A stretch of 64,000 nucleotides of DNA from Photobacterium arenosum (GTDB lineage: Bacteria > Pseudomonadota > Gammaproteobacteria > Enterobacterales > Vibrionaceae). The notes under the pieces are model-generated. The model saw only the letters and a program-made list of their open reading frames with translations, did not search any database and was not told where the DNA came from. Below, one piece after another: positions 44,066 through 54,862 of the stretch. Location: assembly GCF_014841115.1 (NCBI RefSeq), contig NZ_JACYTP010000004.1, positions 124,001 through 188,000 of the forward strand, written 5' to 3'. Within the stretch, counting starts at the first letter, position 1, and each line of letters begins with the position of its first letter. The position numbers and the translations under genes are program-made.

Positions 44066-47000
44066 TTACTGGCTGATCATACGCTGAAGACGATTGCGCA
44101 TCTCAAGGATTGCTTCCCTGTCCCGGCTCTCTTTGGCACAGCGTTCCAGCACAAAATCCAGTGTGTTGAGAACGGTGCGCCAGCGCGGTGTTTTCGGCAG
44201 TGTTTCCAGCTGTAAATATTTGTCCAGGGTACGTGTTTGCAGTGTGCTTCTGTCGAGGTACACGCGCCACAAGCCACTTTCTTCTGCCAGGTCAAACTTG
44301 GTTTTTCCGGTAGAGGCTTCCCAGAACTGCAGACAGTCTTTCATTACATCTACCAGCATTTGTCTCAACTGATCGGCTTTATCCGGCTGAGAGTGATCCA
44401 GCCGGTCTGCCAACTGGCTGAACTCACCACCCATGTCGCGTAAACGCTGCAGGCTGTGCTTGTCGCCATCTGTCGCGAAACCGGAGAGCACATCGACGGC
44501 ATTTTCCAGTAACGCAATGCGTTGTACTGAGCTGGGACCCTGACTGTCAAAGATAAACATCTGGCTGAGCCCGGACTCGGCGGGCAACTGGATAAGATCG
44601 GTCGCCAGAGTCTGCTTGCCATCCTGAATCCGATAGCTCAGTTCACCGCTGTAATGGCGGTTCTGTTCAATATCTTCAGGCAGTTGGGTCAGCAGCAGAT
44701 CCTGAATCGACAAGCGTTCCAGCTGCTCCGGTGCGCGCTGAAAGAGCTGGCCGGCCGCATTGTTAGCATAGCGGATGCGGCCATCTTCGCGGGTGCACAG
44801 GATGGCCTCGCTGGTGGATTCCAGCAGACCCAGCAGGCGTGTCTGGGTATCAAGCAGGGCCAGCTGCACCTGTTCGCGGTGGCGAATTTCCTGCTGCAGC
44901 CATTGATTTTCAGTGCGCTGCCTTTCTGTCTGGGCGGCTTGCAGGTGGGCCCGGATCCGGGCGGTCAGCTCGTCTTTATTAAAGGGTTTGGTCAGGTAGT
45001 CGTTGGCACCGAATTCAAAGCCTTTTACCCTGTCCCGCACTTGCCCTAATGCAGACAGCATGATGATCGGCAGTTCTGTCAAACTATAGCGGGTACGTAA
45101 TTGCTGACACACTTCATAGCCGCTCATGCCCGGCATCATGACATCAAGCAGGACCAGTGACGGTTGATGCGCTTCCATCAGACTGAGGGCTTGCTGACCG
45201 TTTTCTGCGGTGATCACCCGATAGCCGGCAATGCGTAAAAAGCTGGTGACGACCTGTAAGTTCACCGGTTCATCGTCGACGACCAGCAGGAGCTCGCCAT
45301 CAGGATTATCAGGCAAGTCATCAATATTGACCGTGTTGGCATCCTGGCGAGGAGCCTGAAAATGGTCATGCTGCGGCGTGCTGAGCTGGCTGCGGGCAAT
45401 GTCTTCTTTGGTGGCCAGTGGCAGGATGAAGCTGAAGGTCGTCCCTATCATTGGCTGGCTGCTGACATACAGGCTGCCGCCCATCAGCTCAATCAGCTGA
45501 CGGCTGATGGACAGTCCCAGCCCGGCCCCCTGGTGGTAGTTCGCCGAGCCTGTGTTGGCCTGCACCAGGGGTTCAAAAATGTGTTCCAGTTGCTCAGCAG
45601 GTATGCCCTGACCGGTATCAACTACCTGAATGCGGACCTGACTTTCCAGCACAGTGGCGGAAAGAATAATTTTGCCCTCTGAGGTGTACTTAATGGCGTT
45701 GCCCACCAGATTGTACAATATCTGTTCCAGGCGTTGTTCGTCAGCGATCACCAGAGGTAAATCCGCAGGGATCTGATTGATGATACGCACCGGTTTGCCA
45801 TCCAGCAGATGTGCCGACAGTTCAAGCACTAAGCGGTTGGCCGCCGCAAGATCGACCGCGTGGGGCTGGATATCGAGATCGCCATAGCGCATTTTGTGGT
45901 AGTCGAGCAAATCGTCGACCAGTTTGGTCAGGCGCTGACCACTGCTGATGATCATGTCCAGCTGGCGTTGCTGATCCGGCTGGATCGGTCCGTTGGCCCC
46001 GGCCAGCATGGCTTCGGCGATGCCGACCATACCGTGCAGCGGGGTACGCAGCTCATGGGAGGTGGTGGCAAGAAATTCGTCTTTGAGCTTGTCGGCGGTC
46101 TGCAATTCTTCGTTCTGTTGCTGGATAACGGCCAGATTGTGTTCCAGCTCGGTATTTTGCTCGCGGATCAGGGTGATTTTTTCGCGAATGGAGCGTTGCA
46201 TTCTGGCAAAGCTGATCGCCAGACGGCCAATTTCATCACGGCGATCGGTCGAGGTGATCTTTTGATCCAGATCGCCGGCTGAGACTTGCTCGGCGGCCCA
46301 GGTTAAACGCAGCAGCGGGGCGGTGATGTAATTGGACAGCCAGTGCGCCGTGATGGTCACCAGTATGACGGCAGCCAAAATGGCCAGAAGGAAAAATTCC
46401 TCTAACTGGTGGATGCGGGAGAAAGCTTCCTGCTCCGGCAGTTCAACTACCAGGGCCCATTTGTTGCCGAGCACGTCAATGGGGGCATACGCACTAAGCA
46501 CAGGAATCTTGTTGAAATTCAGTAAGCTGCCGACGCCTGCCTGGCCTGCCAGTGCATGATCAATACCGGCACTGGCCAGCTCTGCCGGTAAGTCACCGTC
46601 GTTGGGCAAGCGCAGGTTGTGGTCCTGCCCGATGAGCAGCGTCTGGACGTACTGATTAGCCTCACTGCTGCTGGACATGACGTCGGCAATGGTGCGGTTG
46701 CTCAGTTTAAAGAAAGCGTAACTGTGCAGGTAGCCATGCTGAATGATAGGAGCGGCGAACCAGGCGGTCGCTTCTCTGTTTTCGCCATCGGCGGCAAAAT
46801 CGGTAAAGGCGATAGGCATCTGCTCTGGCTCGCGATCACCCAAGTTTTTTTGGCTGTTACGAGATTGCCGCTCTCTGAACTGAGTGGTCAGGTTTTTGAT
46901 GGTGCTGTAAGTCTGGTTGAGTGCCGGATATTGCGCGCTGCCGGCCCCTAAACGGGCTGCAAACAAATCCGGGCTGCGAGAGGTGTACACCACATTACCA

Positions 47001-47503
47001 TCCAGATCCACCAGCAGAAGGTCACTGAAATCAGAGCGTTTCAGATATTCCTCATAGGCCCAGTGATAGCGTTTGTAGATCAGGCGGTATCTTTCCTGAA
47101 CGATATAATCAGGGGAGGTGTTATCCACTTCGCTGGACGGCGGCCGGGAGATCAGGGTACGACTGAAATATTCGCCGTTAGTAGAGCCTTTGCTGAGGCG
47201 GTTGATGTCCCCTAACTGGCGGAATGCGCCGACTATGCCATAAAAACGCCCGCCACTGGCGTTGGCCAGTTCGGAGCGAACAAAGCTCTGTATTTCAGAT
47301 TCTTTCGCGGTAAAAAAGGCACTGATCTGCTGGCGTTTGTTATCGCGCAATGAAGCCAGGTGATTGGTACTCTGTTCAGCCAGATCCCGGGTGTGTGAAT
47401 GCAGGAAAAACAAAGAAGACAGGGTGAGCGGGATCAGGCTCAGCAAAAGGAAAGCCAGCATCAGAGTATGCTGGAGACGTTTAAAACGGGTGGTATTTTG
47501 CAT
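44066..47503 (-). CDS. chiS: Hybrid sensor kinase ChiS, chitin programme regulator
   Basis: A 1145-residue inner-membrane protein (V. cholerae ChiS 1129). TM1 is near 14-35, a periplasmic sensor spans about 36-368, TM2 is near 371-390, and a HAMP and coiled linker follow. HisKA has SHELRTP with His483. The ATPase domain has N602 and GxG boxes, and the receiver has Asp787 in LVLLDVMMPG. A PAS-like region lies near 890-1010, and a C-terminal helical domain ends RNRLQRMISQ. In V. cholerae the C-terminus binds DNA and activates the chb operon directly. ATG 47503 is preferred; a TTG 51 bases upstream (47554) is also in frame. Confidence 0.93.
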   Translation of the reverse strand: MQNTTRFKRLQHTLMLAFLLLSLIPLTLSSLFFLHSHTRDLAEQSTNHLASLRDNKRQQISAFFTAKESEIQSFVRSELANASGGRFYGIVGAFRQLGDINRLSKGSTNGEYFSRTLISRPPSSEVDNTSPDYIVQERYRLIYKRYHWAYEEYLKRSDFSDLLLVDLDGNVVYTSRSPDLFAARLGAGSAQYPALNQTYSTIKNLTTQFRERQSRNSQKNLGDREPEQMPIAFTDFAADGENREATAWFAAPIIQHGYLHSYAFFKLSNRTIADVMSSSSEANQYVQTLLIGQDHNLRLPNDGDLPAELASAGIDHALAGQAGVGSLLNFNKIPVLSAYAPIDVLGNKWALVVELPEQEAFSRIHQLEEFFLLAILAAVILVTITAHWLSNYITAPLLRLTWAAEQVSAGDLDQKITSTDRRDEIGRLAISFARMQRSIREKITLIREQNTELEHNLAVIQQQNEELQTADKLKDEFLATTSHELRTPLHGMVGIAEAMLAGANGPIQPDQQRQLDMIISSGQRLTKLVDDLLDYHKMRYGDLDIQPHAVDLAAANRLVLELSAHLLDGKPVRIINQIPADLPLVIADEQRLEQILYNLVGNAIKYTSEGKIILSATVLESQVRIQVVDTGQGIPAEQLEHIFEPLVQANTGSANYHQGAGLGLSISRQLIELMGGSLYVSSQPMIGTTFSFILPLATKEDIARSQLSTPQHDHFQAPRQDANTVNIDDLPDNPDGELLLVVDDEPVNLQVVTSFLRIAGYRVITAENGQQALSLMEAHQPSLVLLDVMMPGMSGYEVCQQLRTRYSLTELPIIMLSALGQVRDRVKGFEFGANDYLTKPFNKDELTARIRAHLQAAQTERQRTENQWLQQEIRHREQVQLALLDTQTRLLGLLESTSEAILCTREDGRIRYANNAAGQLFQRAPEQLERLSIQDLLLTQLPEDIEQNRHYSGELSYRIQDGKQTLATDLIQLPAESGLSQMFIFDSQGPSSVQRIALLENAVDVLSGFATDGDKHSLQRLRDMGGEFSQLADRLDHSQPDKADQLRQMLVDVMKDCLQFWEASTGKTKFDLAEESGLWRVYLDRSTLQTRTLDKYLQLETLPKTPRWRTVLNTLDFVLERCAKESRDREAILEMRNRLQRMISQ

Positions 47504-47645
47504 GTCCGGCTGACCTTTGATCTGCTGATACAAATCTGTCTGTGATGCTATCAAAAGCGCTCACTGGCATTTTTGCCAAAACGCAGCCAGCCGTTTTGAC
47601 GGCGAACGGGCAGTTTACGCGGGGGCTTTTGCAGCTGAGTTACCG

Positions 47646-47673
47646 TTTATACTGAGTTTTTTTTTACAATCAA
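47646..47673 (-). promoter_or_regulatory. Promoter of chiS
   Basis: On the minus strand TTGATT (47673-47668), a 16-base spacer and TATAAA (47651-47646) place the transcript start near 47639, about 135 bases before ATG 47503. Confidence 0.6.
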
Positions 47674-47788
47674 GGAAGTCATGGATGAAGCGTGTGCTAT
47701 GACACAATTTTGACGGATTTGACGGACTTTGTCGCGAAATGCAGGGATTTCATTGCCTGCCATCACAAAAGACGGCAGGCAAACAGAC

Positions 47789-48829
47789 TTATTTTTTTGC
47801 GTGATAAATGGAGAACTTATTGTTTTTTGCGCGAATATCATAGCCCCCCAGGCAACGTTCCAGCAAAGGCGGATATTGCAGAAAATTGTTGGCCACTATC
47901 AACAGCTCTCCACCAGCACTCAGGTGAGCCGGAGACTGTGCGATAAACTGCTCAGTGGCAGCATAGAAGGTTTTCAAACCGGCATGGAAGGGCGGGTTGC
48001 TGATGAGAAAGTCGTATTGTTCCGGTAGTGAATGATAAACATCGGTGGCAATAAAACCCCCTTCCAGATGGTTGACGCGGAAAGTCTCTCTGGCAGAGGC
48101 AATGGCCAGGGCGCTGATATCCGCCAGATCCAGTGTGATGTCCGGAAAACGGGTTTTCATCACCGCACCTATGACGCCGGCGCCGCAGCCAAAATCCAGC
48201 ACGCGTCCGGACAGATCCGGCAGATTGTCAACCAGAAGGCGGGATCCCTGATCAAATTCGCCCAGGCTGAATACGCCCGGCAGTGAACGGATAGTCAGCG
48301 TTTGCTCACCGATAGTCAGGGTGTAATTGCGGAACCAGTCATCAAGCTTGAATTCTGGTGCCTGATCCTGACAGCGTCCCCAGTAAAAACTGCACCGGCG
48401 TGCGGTGTCGTATTTGTTGAGCGGGCCGTACGGGGCAAACATTTTTTCGGCACTGCGCACGCCACTGCGGTTTTCACCCACTATGCAGATCTCGGTTTCC
48501 GGTCCGCAATGCGCCAGCAGCATCGCCAGCAGATAGTCGGCTTCGGCTTTGGCTTTCGGCCAGTAGAGCAGGATCATGTCGACCCCTAGTGCATCATCGG
48601 CTGACAGCTCTGCGCCGAAATGGCTGCTGATCTTACTCGAACGGCTCAGGCTGAGATGCTGGCCATAGTGGGTGGTGAAAACCCGGACACTACTGGCGAC
48701 TGCTGCCAGCTCTATCGGATAGAGATCGTCCAGTTCTCCGGCTACCAGCACATGGCGATCGGTAAAAAAGTCGATTTGACGGGCAACTACCTGGCTGGCA
48801 GCACTATAGGTCGACGCATTGGAAGACAT
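47789..48829 (-). CDS. rsmC: 16S rRNA guanine-1207 N2-methyltransferase
   Basis: A 346-residue protein with the RsmC two-domain plan. The degenerate N-terminal methyltransferase half covers about 1-160. The active C-terminal half has VLDFGCGAGVIGAVMKTRFP (SAM site) and the catalytic NPPF in ISNPPFHAGLKTF. It modifies G1207 of 16S rRNA in the 30S subunit. The start at 48829 follows GAGG, giving MSSNASTYSAASQVV; upstream codons in frame lack family similarity. Confidence 0.94.
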   Translation of the reverse strand: MSSNASTYSAASQVVARQIDFFTDRHVLVAGELDDLYPIELAAVASSVRVFTTHYGQHLSLSRSSKISSHFGAELSADDALGVDMILLYWPKAKAEADYLLAMLLAHCGPETEICIVGENRSGVRSAEKMFAPYGPLNKYDTARRCSFYWGRCQDQAPEFKLDDWFRNYTLTIGEQTLTIRSLPGVFSLGEFDQGSRLLVDNLPDLSGRVLDFGCGAGVIGAVMKTRFPDITLDLADISALAIASARETFRVNHLEGGFIATDVYHSLPEQYDFLISNPPFHAGLKTFYAATEQFIAQSPAHLSAGGELLIVANNFLQYPPLLERCLGGYDIRAKNNKFSIYHAKK

Positions 48830-48924
48830 GAGAGCCTCTGTGGTGATTCTGATTCCGGGCGCGAATTGTTCCACAATTCCGGCCGTATGGAAAGGCAGCC
48901 GTTGATTCGGCTGCCGACGGTTGA

Positions 48925-50007
48925 CTAGCTATGATCCTGCTGGTCGAGAAAGTCTTTAAACTCAGTTTCATACAGTTTAAACAAGACTAGGGTGACTGCG
49001 AAAATGATCGGCCCGTATATCAGCCCAATCAGGCCGAACAGATGTAAGCCGCCCAGAATAGAGAAGAAGATCAGCAAGGTGTTCATGCCTGAATTGCCCT
49101 GCATCAGCAGCGGCCGAACGAAATTGTCGATAGAGCCAACCACTATAATGCCCCAGGCGATCAAAAACACCGCCCATTCCCATTGATCAATCAGCAGGAG
49201 ATATAAGGACGCCGGTAACCAGATCAGTGCCGTACCGAACACTGGAATGAAGGAAGCAAACGCCATCATAGATCCCCAGAATAGTCCGGGGAAACCGGCT
49301 AACCACATGGCAAAGCCGCCGGCGACACCTTGTGCCAGCGCCGTCAGGAAGGATCCCATGACGGCAGACTTTGCCACTTGCTCGACTTCAGTCAGTAAGG
49401 CATCTTCCTGGCTGCGCGATAAAGGCAATACATGGCGCAGGGTGGACACAATTTTGTCGTGGTCACGTAACAGAAAAAAGAGCACAAACAGCATCAGCAG
49501 AAAGCTGAGCACAAAGTTAGTGGCATCACCCAGTAATTTGGCACTGATATTCAGCAGTTGCGTACCCAGCTTAGAGGCCGCTGACGCCAGCTTCTGAACA
49601 ATGGAGTGCACGTCCAGGCTTTCAAAAGGAGACCATTTATTGATGGTATGCAGCACAGTTTGCGCGTAAGGATGCGACAGGACTTCCTTGGGACCGCCTT
49701 CGGTCAGCCAGACGTAGCTGTCTTTGGAAAAAGCGGAGCCTTGCTGAACAATGGAGGCGAAGACGACCAGCACAGGGATCACTATGATAAAGGTCAGTAT
49801 GGTGCAGGATAAAATGGCAGAGCGATTTGGCCGGCCAAAGCGCTTTTCAATTCTGGCGTGCAACGGATAGAAAAGCAGGGAAATGATAAAGGCCATGACG
49901 ATTGGGCCGAGATATGGCTCAATCAACCGGTAACTGGCATAGGTGGCCACTGCCAGCGCAGCCATGAGCATCCAGTGTCTCGACTGGGCTTGAAAAGGTT
50001 TTGGCAC
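48925..50007 (-). CDS. AI-2E / PerM family transporter
   Basis: A 360-residue membrane protein with about eight helices. The N-terminal pair (ALAVATYASYRLIEPYLGPIVMAFIISLLFYPLHARI) precedes a large soluble stretch (residues 85-150) and a C-terminal bundle with GVAGGFAMWLAGFPGLFWGSMMAFASFIPVFGT and the PLLMQGNSGMNTLLIFFSILGGLHLFGLIGLIYGP motif. Members export AI-2 or act as Na+(Li+)/H+ antiporters; the substrate here is unknown. It is a stand-alone gene between rsmC and hemL. Confidence 0.88.
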   Translation of the reverse strand: MPKPFQAQSRHWMLMAALAVATYASYRLIEPYLGPIVMAFIISLLFYPLHARIEKRFGRPNRSAILSCTILTFIIVIPVLVVFASIVQQGSAFSKDSYVWLTEGGPKEVLSHPYAQTVLHTINKWSPFESLDVHSIVQKLASAASKLGTQLLNISAKLLGDATNFVLSFLLMLFVLFFLLRDHDKIVSTLRHVLPLSRSQEDALLTEVEQVAKSAVMGSFLTALAQGVAGGFAMWLAGFPGLFWGSMMAFASFIPVFGTALIWLPASLYLLLIDQWEWAVFLIAWGIIVVGSIDNFVRPLLMQGNSGMNTLLIFFSILGGLHLFGLIGLIYGPIIFAVTLVLFKLYETEFKDFLDQQDHS

Positions 50008-50189
50008 GGGGTTGTCCTTCAGCAGATTTGCAATCTGTTTATCATTGCATCCGGTTGAGATGCTGGCAATGGCGTCAGTGAGTATTTCTGTGATATTTCA
50101 GTGACATCTGTCCGGAACAAAAAGATGTTCATTCTGTAACAAAAGGTAAGCTGCAGAAAGAGCCAAGGAATGTGTAAAGGGTAGTGCAA

Positions 50190-50217
50190 AGAAAAGGGCA
50201 GGATTTCTCCTGCCCTT
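50190..50217 (-). terminator. Terminator after hemL
   Basis: The minus-strand hairpin AAGGGCAGGA-GAAA-TCCTGCCCTT (50194-50217) is followed by TTC, 27 bases past the hemL stop. Confidence 0.82.
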
Positions 50218-50243
50218 GCGCAATCAGAAATAGGACGCGTGTT

Positions 50244-51539
50244 TTACCGGGCTTCTTGTGCCAGTGTTGCAAACGCGTATTCTGCCGCTTCCAGGGTGGC
50301 GTCGATCTCTTTCTCGCCGTGTGCCAGCGAGGTAAAGCAGGCTTCGAATGCTGAAGGCGCCAGATACACACCTTTTTGCAGCATCAGGTTGAAGAAACGC
50401 TTGAATCTCTCTACATCACAGCGGGCAACGTCCTGGTAGCTGTGCACATTTTGCTGATCGGTAAAGAAGAAACCAAACATAGCACCGACCTGATTAGTGA
50501 CCAGCGGGATGCCATATCTGTCGGCCAGCGCCTGAAAACCTTCGGCCAGACGCTGGGTGGTTTGCGCCAGGCGTCTTTCATTGCCTTCCTGGGTCAGGAT
50601 CGTCAGGCAAGCAAAGCCGGCAGCCATGGCCACCGGGTTACCCGACAGCGTACCGGCCTGATAGACAGGGCCGGTCGGTGCAATATACTGCATGACCTCG
50701 CGTCGGCCGCCGAACGCGCCGACAGGCATACCGCCGCCAATGATTTTACCTAAAGTCGTCAGATCCGGTTTAACGTCGTAGTAAGCCTGAGCGCCGCCGT
50801 GAGCGACGCGGAAACCTGTCATTACTTCGTCCAGGATCAGCAGGGCACCGAACTCGTCACAGATCTCGCGCAGCCCTTGCAGGAAGCCCGGTACAGGTGG
50901 AATGCAGTTCATGTTGCCAGCCACAGGTTCCACTATGATACAGGCAATTTGCTCCGGGTGTTCAGCAAAGGCTTCACGCACCGATTCCAGGCTGTTGAAG
51001 GTGCAAGTCAGTGTGTGTTTGGCGAAATCTGCCGGTACACCCGGCGAGCTTGGCTGGCCTAAGGTCAGGGCGCCGGAACCGGCTTTTACTAGCAGGCAGT
51101 CAGCATGGCCATGGTAGCAGCCTTCGAATTTGATAATTTTGTCGCGGCCGGTGAAACCACGGGCCAGGCGAATGGCACTCATGGTGGCTTCGGTGCCAGA
51201 GCTGACCATGCGCACCATTTCCATGGATGGCACCAGCTGAGATACCAGCTCTGCCATGGTGATTTCCATCTCGGTCGGCGCACCGAAGCTCAGACCCTGA
51301 CGGGCAGCATCGATCACTGCATCACGGATGGCAACATGGTTGTGGCCAAGGATCATAGGTCCCCAGGAGCCGACATAGTCGATGTAAGCTCTGCCATCGG
51401 CATCAAAAATATAGGCACCGTCGGCACGCTCAATAAACAGCGGATCGCCGCCCACGCCAGCAAATGCGCGGACCGGAGAGTTGACCCCGCCAGGAATGGT
51501 ATGTTGTGCTTTGGCAAATAATTCAGCCGATTTGCTCAT
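50244..51539 (-). CDS. hemL: Glutamate-1-semialdehyde 2,1-aminomutase
   Basis: A 431-residue PLP enzyme making 5-aminolevulinate in the C5 heme pathway. The Schiff-base lysine is K265 in [28 protein letters not shown] holds the PLP Asp, and the start is [29 protein letters not shown] 51539, preceded by CAGGAAA, is chosen; the frame runs 38 codons further upstream without similarity. It diverges from erpA across 195 bases. Confidence 0.96.
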   Translation of the reverse strand: MSKSAELFAKAQHTIPGGVNSPVRAFAGVGGDPLFIERADGAYIFDADGRAYIDYVGSWGPMILGHNHVAIRDAVIDAARQGLSFGAPTEMEITMAELVSQLVPSMEMVRMVSSGTEATMSAIRLARGFTGRDKIIKFEGCYHGHADCLLVKAGSGALTLGQPSSPGVPADFAKHTLTCTFNSLESVREAFAEHPEQIACIIVEPVAGNMNCIPPVPGFLQGLREICDEFGALLILDEVMTGFRVAHGGAQAYYDVKPDLTTLGKIIGGGMPVGAFGGRREVMQYIAPTGPVYQAGTLSGNPVAMAAGFACLTILTQEGNERRLAQTTQRLAEGFQALADRYGIPLVTNQVGAMFGFFFTDQQNVHSYQDVARCDVERFKRFFNLMLQKGVYLAPSAFEACFTSLAHGEKEIDATLEAAEYAFATLAQEAR

Positions 51540-51656
51540 GGTTATTTCCTGTAATCCTTTGGTGATAAGGGCGCTATTGTACGTAAATGCGAATTCAATG
51601 GCGAGAGGGCATTTTTGTTGATCCGCCCACTTATACGACGCGTTTGTGGTCAATAC

Positions 51657-51685
51657 TTGAACGCAGCAGTCAGGTATTAGATAAT
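51657..51685 (+). promoter_or_regulatory. Promoter of erpA
   Basis: TTGAAC (51657-51662), a 17-base spacer and GATAAT (51680-51685) stand about 50 bases before the erpA start. Confidence 0.6.
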
Positions 51686-51734
51686 TGTCTCAAAGGTCAG
51701 TTGACCAACATGAAGATGAATTGAGAGGTTGCTA

Positions 51735-52076
51735 ATGAGCGATGCCAGTTTCCCGCTGAACTTTTCGGATGTTGCAGCGAATAAGGTGAAAGCGCTGATA
51801 GCGGAAGAGGAAAACCCTGAGCTGAAACTGCGTGTGTATATCACAGGCGGTGGCTGCAGTGGCTTCCAGTATGGTTTCACCTTTGACGAAAAAGTGAATG
51901 ACGGCGATACCACCATAGAGAACAGCGGTGTCACCCTGGTGGTTGACCCTATGAGTCTGCAGTATCTCATTGGCGGTACGGTTGATTATACCGAAGGACT
52001 GGAAGGTTCCCGTTTCTTTGTGAGCAACCCGAATGCCACCACCACTTGTGGCTGCGGTGCATCCTTTAGCGTGTAA
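51735..52076 (+). CDS. erpA: Iron-sulfur cluster insertion protein ErpA
   Basis: A 113-residue A-type carrier. Three conserved cysteines are present in [11 protein letters not shown] and the C-terminal TCGCGASF. It passes Fe-S clusters to apo-proteins such as IspG/IspH. The start is ATG 51735 after GAGG; two upstream codons (TTG CTA) are in frame but unlikely. It is a single-gene unit ending in a strong terminator. Confidence 0.96.
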   Translation: MSDASFPLNFSDVAANKVKALIAEEENPELKLRVYITGGGCSGFQYGFTFDEKVNDGDTTIENSGVTLVVDPMSLQYLIGGTVDYTEGLEGSRFFVSNPNATTTCGCGASFSV

Positions 52077-52096
52077 AGAGCCGTTACATGCGACGC

Positions 52097-52135
52097 CAAA
52101 AAAAAGCCGTCACCTTGGGTGACGGCTTTTTTGTT
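52097..52135. terminator. Bidirectional terminator between erpA and M23 peptidase gene
   Basis: AAGCCGTCACC ... GGTGACGGCTT around a TT(G) loop, with A8 before and T6 after. Confidence 0.9.
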
Positions 52136-52154
52136 TGCCATTTTTATCTGAGCA

Positions 52155-53513
52155 TCAGCTTCTTGACGGTATTAAACTGGCATTGCTATTGGTGGCCAGC
52201 AACTGGCGCAGCTGAGTGAGCTGCGCCAAACGTTCACTGGCTTGCTGCTTGAAGGCGGCTTTGTCTTTACCTTGCAGCGAGTCTGACTGAGGCAGAGAGA
52301 CAGTTCTGGGGTTCTTGTGTACGCCGTTGACCAGAAACTCATAGTGCAGGTGAGCCCCGGTTACCCGGCCACTGCTGCCCAGTTTACCTATTGTTTGTCC
52401 CTGTTTAACCCGCTGGCCGGTTTTCACCAGGCGTTTGCTCAGGTGCAGGTATTTGGTGACATAGGTGGAACTGTGGCGGATAAAGACATAATTACCGTTG
52501 AACTGATTGTAGGCCGATTTCATCACCACACCGTCACCGGCCGACCAGATAGGTGTCCCCACCGGGGCCACGTAATCGGTGCCGCGGTGCGCTTTCACCT
52601 GGCCGGTTACCGGGTGCAGACGGCGCGGGTTAAAGTTTGAACTGACGTAGCGGAAGTTCACCGGGGAGCGCAGGAAGGCTTTTTGCATCGCCCGGCCATC
52701 CGGATCGTAATATTTGCCGTCGCTGCTGTTTCTGACCGCAGTGAAGGTCTGACCCAGGTTGGAGAAGGTGGCGGCAAGAATATTGCCACGGCCTATGGGC
52801 TCGCCTTCGACATAGCGTTCTTCAAACAAGACTGAAAAGGTATCGCCTTCGCGGATATCCAGAGCAAAGTCGATATCCCAGCCAAAAATACCGGCAATTT
52901 CCATGATCTGGTTTGGTGTCAGACCGGCATCCGCCGCGGCATTCCAGAAGCTGGAAGTGATCACCGCCTGGGCAAAATTGAGCTGAGTATCGACCTTCTT
53001 CACTTCTGTTCTGGAATGGAAAGTGTCGCCCTTGCGTGTGATATAGAGGGTTTCTGTGGCATTTATCGGCTGAATTAACTGAATCAGATCTTTTTTGTCA
53101 TCGAGCCCGAACCGTAGCTTGTCGCCGGGGCGTAATGTGATCAGGGATTTGGTGCCCTCATCGGCATTGATCAGGCGATAGAGTGTGGCTGGGCTGAGGC
53201 CGACTTTATCAAACACCAGCGCCAGGCTTTCACCCGGCTTGATCACATGCTCTGTCCAGCTCAGCGGGGGCGGTAATAAGGGCGGTGTGACGCCGGTTGC
53301 CTGCAGCTGAGGCCCGTCGACATTGATGTCGAGCGGATAGAGTTTGCCGATTTCAAACTTTTGTTCAGGCTTCTCCATCTCCTCTGCGCCCGGCAGCAGG
53401 ATCAGCAGTACAGTCACCGCACTGATAATGGTGATGAGAATCTGATGTATCCTTGGCAAACGGGAAAATTTTGATATTAGCATTTGATAATTATTTTGAT
53501 ATTTTTTGCGCAT
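52155..53513 (-). CDS. M23 peptidoglycan endopeptidase (MepM/Shy-like)
   Basis: A 452-residue protein. It is anchored by one helix (residues about 25-43: ILITIISAVTVLLILLPG). A LysM/OapA-like domain (HVIKPGESLALVFDKVGLS) and a Csd3-type second domain (FGWDIDFALDIREGDTFSVLFE) follow. The LytM/M23 catalytic domain has zinc ligands in AHRGTDYVAP and THLHYEFLV-type (GAHLHYEFLVNG). It cuts DD-crosslinks during growth. Start uncertain: ATG 53513 is used, TTG 53531 and ATG 53483 are possible, and none has a good ribosome site. It is divergent from tyrS. Confidence 0.92.
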   Translation of the reverse strand: MRKKYQNNYQMLISKFSRLPRIHQILITIISAVTVLLILLPGAEEMEKPEQKFEIGKLYPLDINVDGPQLQATGVTPPLLPPPLSWTEHVIKPGESLALVFDKVGLSPATLYRLINADEGTKSLITLRPGDKLRFGLDDKKDLIQLIQPINATETLYITRKGDTFHSRTEVKKVDTQLNFAQAVITSSFWNAAADAGLTPNQIMEIAGIFGWDIDFALDIREGDTFSVLFEERYVEGEPIGRGNILAATFSNLGQTFTAVRNSSDGKYYDPDGRAMQKAFLRSPVNFRYVSSNFNPRRLHPVTGQVKAHRGTDYVAPVGTPIWSAGDGVVMKSAYNQFNGNYVFIRHSSTYVTKYLHLSKRLVKTGQRVKQGQTIGKLGSSGRVTGAHLHYEFLVNGVHKNPRTVSLPQSDSLQGKDKAAFKQQASERLAQLTQLRQLLATNSNASLIPSRS

Positions 53514-53621
53514 AAGAGAAAAATAAGACAAGGCTAAGTCTAACTGGTTTCAAAAAACATCGCTATTCAAGTAATATTGCCCTTTATCATATTTATGCCA
53601 ATTTTGTGGGAGTGAACAGGA

Positions 53622-54809
53622 ATGGCCAGCATTGAGCATGCGTTAGCGGAAATTAAGCGCGGGGTCGACGAACTGATCCCGGAAGAAGAGTTGATTGCCA
53701 AACTGAAGGAAAATCGTCCTCTGCGAATTAAACTGGGGGCGGATCCGACAGCGCCGGACATTCATCTGGGCCACACTGTCATCCTCAATAAACTGCGTAC
53801 CTTCCAGGAGCTGGGCCATGAGGTCACTTTCCTGATTGGCGACTTCACCGGCATGGTGGGTGATCCTACCGGTAAAAACACCACACGTCCTCCCCTGACC
53901 CGAGAAGATGTACTGCGCAATGCCGAAACCTATAAAGAGCAGGTTTTCAAGATTCTCGACCCGGCCAAAACCAAAATTGAATTCAATTCCACCTGGCTGT
54001 CGGAGCTGGGCGCTGAAGGCATGATCCGCCTGGCGGCCAGTCAGACGGTTGCTCGCATGCTGGAACGTGATGACTTCAAAAAGCGCTATAACGAAGGCCG
54101 TCCGATTGCCATTCACGAATTCATGTACCCGTTGCTGCAGGGCTATGACTCGGTGGCAATGAACACCGATGTGGAGCTGGGCGGTACGGATCAGAAGTTC
54201 AACCTGCTGATGGGCCGTGAGCTGCAGAAAGCGGAAGGTCAAAAGCCTCAGGTGGTGCTGACTATGCCACTGCTGGTGGGCCTGGATGGTGTGAAGAAGA
54301 TGTCCAAATCGGCCCATAACTACATTGGTGTGGCCGATGCCCCGACTGAGATGTTCGGCAAAATCATGTCGATTTCTGATGAGCTGATGTGGAACTACTA
54401 TGAACTGCTGTCCTTCCGTCCGCTGGAAGAGATTGAGCAGCTCAAGCAGGAAATGGCGAACGGCCGTAACCCGCGCGATGTGAAAATTCTGCTGGCGAAG
54501 GAAATCATTGCCCGCTTCCACTCTGAAGCGGATGCCGATGCGGCAGAGCAGGATTTCATCAACCGTTTCCAGAAAGGGGCGATGCCGGATGAAATGCCTG
54601 AGTTCGAATTTGCAGCCGGCGTGGCAATCGCCAACCTGCTGAAAGATGCCGATCTGGTCAATTCAACCTCTGACGCACTGCGGATGATCCGCCAGGGCGC
54701 GGTGAAAATCGACGGCGAAAAAGTGGATGATACCAAGCTTGAGCTAAGTGCCGGTACGGCTGTGTATCAGGTCGGTAAGCGTAAGTTTGCCCGTATTACC
54801 CTGAAATAA
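53622..54809 (+). CDS. tyrS: Tyrosyl-tRNA synthetase
   Basis: A 395-residue class I synthetase. The HIGH motif is HLGH (48-51) in [19 protein letters not shown] is in [15 protein letters not shown], and a C-terminal S4 RNA-binding domain ([19 protein letters not shown]) follows. The shorter length and HLGHT motif place it with the TyrZ-like branch rather than the 424-residue E. coli TyrS type. It ends in a terminator. Confidence 0.96.
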   Translation: MASIEHALAEIKRGVDELIPEEELIAKLKENRPLRIKLGADPTAPDIHLGHTVILNKLRTFQELGHEVTFLIGDFTGMVGDPTGKNTTRPPLTREDVLRNAETYKEQVFKILDPAKTKIEFNSTWLSELGAEGMIRLAASQTVARMLERDDFKKRYNEGRPIAIHEFMYPLLQGYDSVAMNTDVELGGTDQKFNLLMGRELQKAEGQKPQVVLTMPLLVGLDGVKKMSKSAHNYIGVADAPTEMFGKIMSISDELMWNYYELLSFRPLEEIEQLKQEMANGRNPRDVKILLAKEIIARFHSEADADAAEQDFINRFQKGAMPDEMPEFEFAAGVAIANLLKDADLVNSTSDALRMIRQGAVKIDGEKVDDTKLELSAGTAVYQVGKRKFARITLK

Positions 54810-54830
54810 CAGCTTGTCATAGCATGAGAG

Positions 54831-54856
54831 AAGGCGCCATTACGGCGCCTTTTTTG
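54831..54856. terminator. Intrinsic terminator after tyrS
   Basis: AAGGCGCC and GGCGCCTT arms (54831-54838, 54844-54851) are followed by T5. It also lies just past the end of the converging flavodoxin gene. Confidence 0.85.
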
Positions 54857-54862
54857 TCTCTG

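Noticed and set aside
47692-48028. Plus-strand frames of 84 and 99 codons between chiS and rsmC
   Set aside because: They run into the rsmC coding region antisense and have no domain; the chiS promoter explains the gap better.
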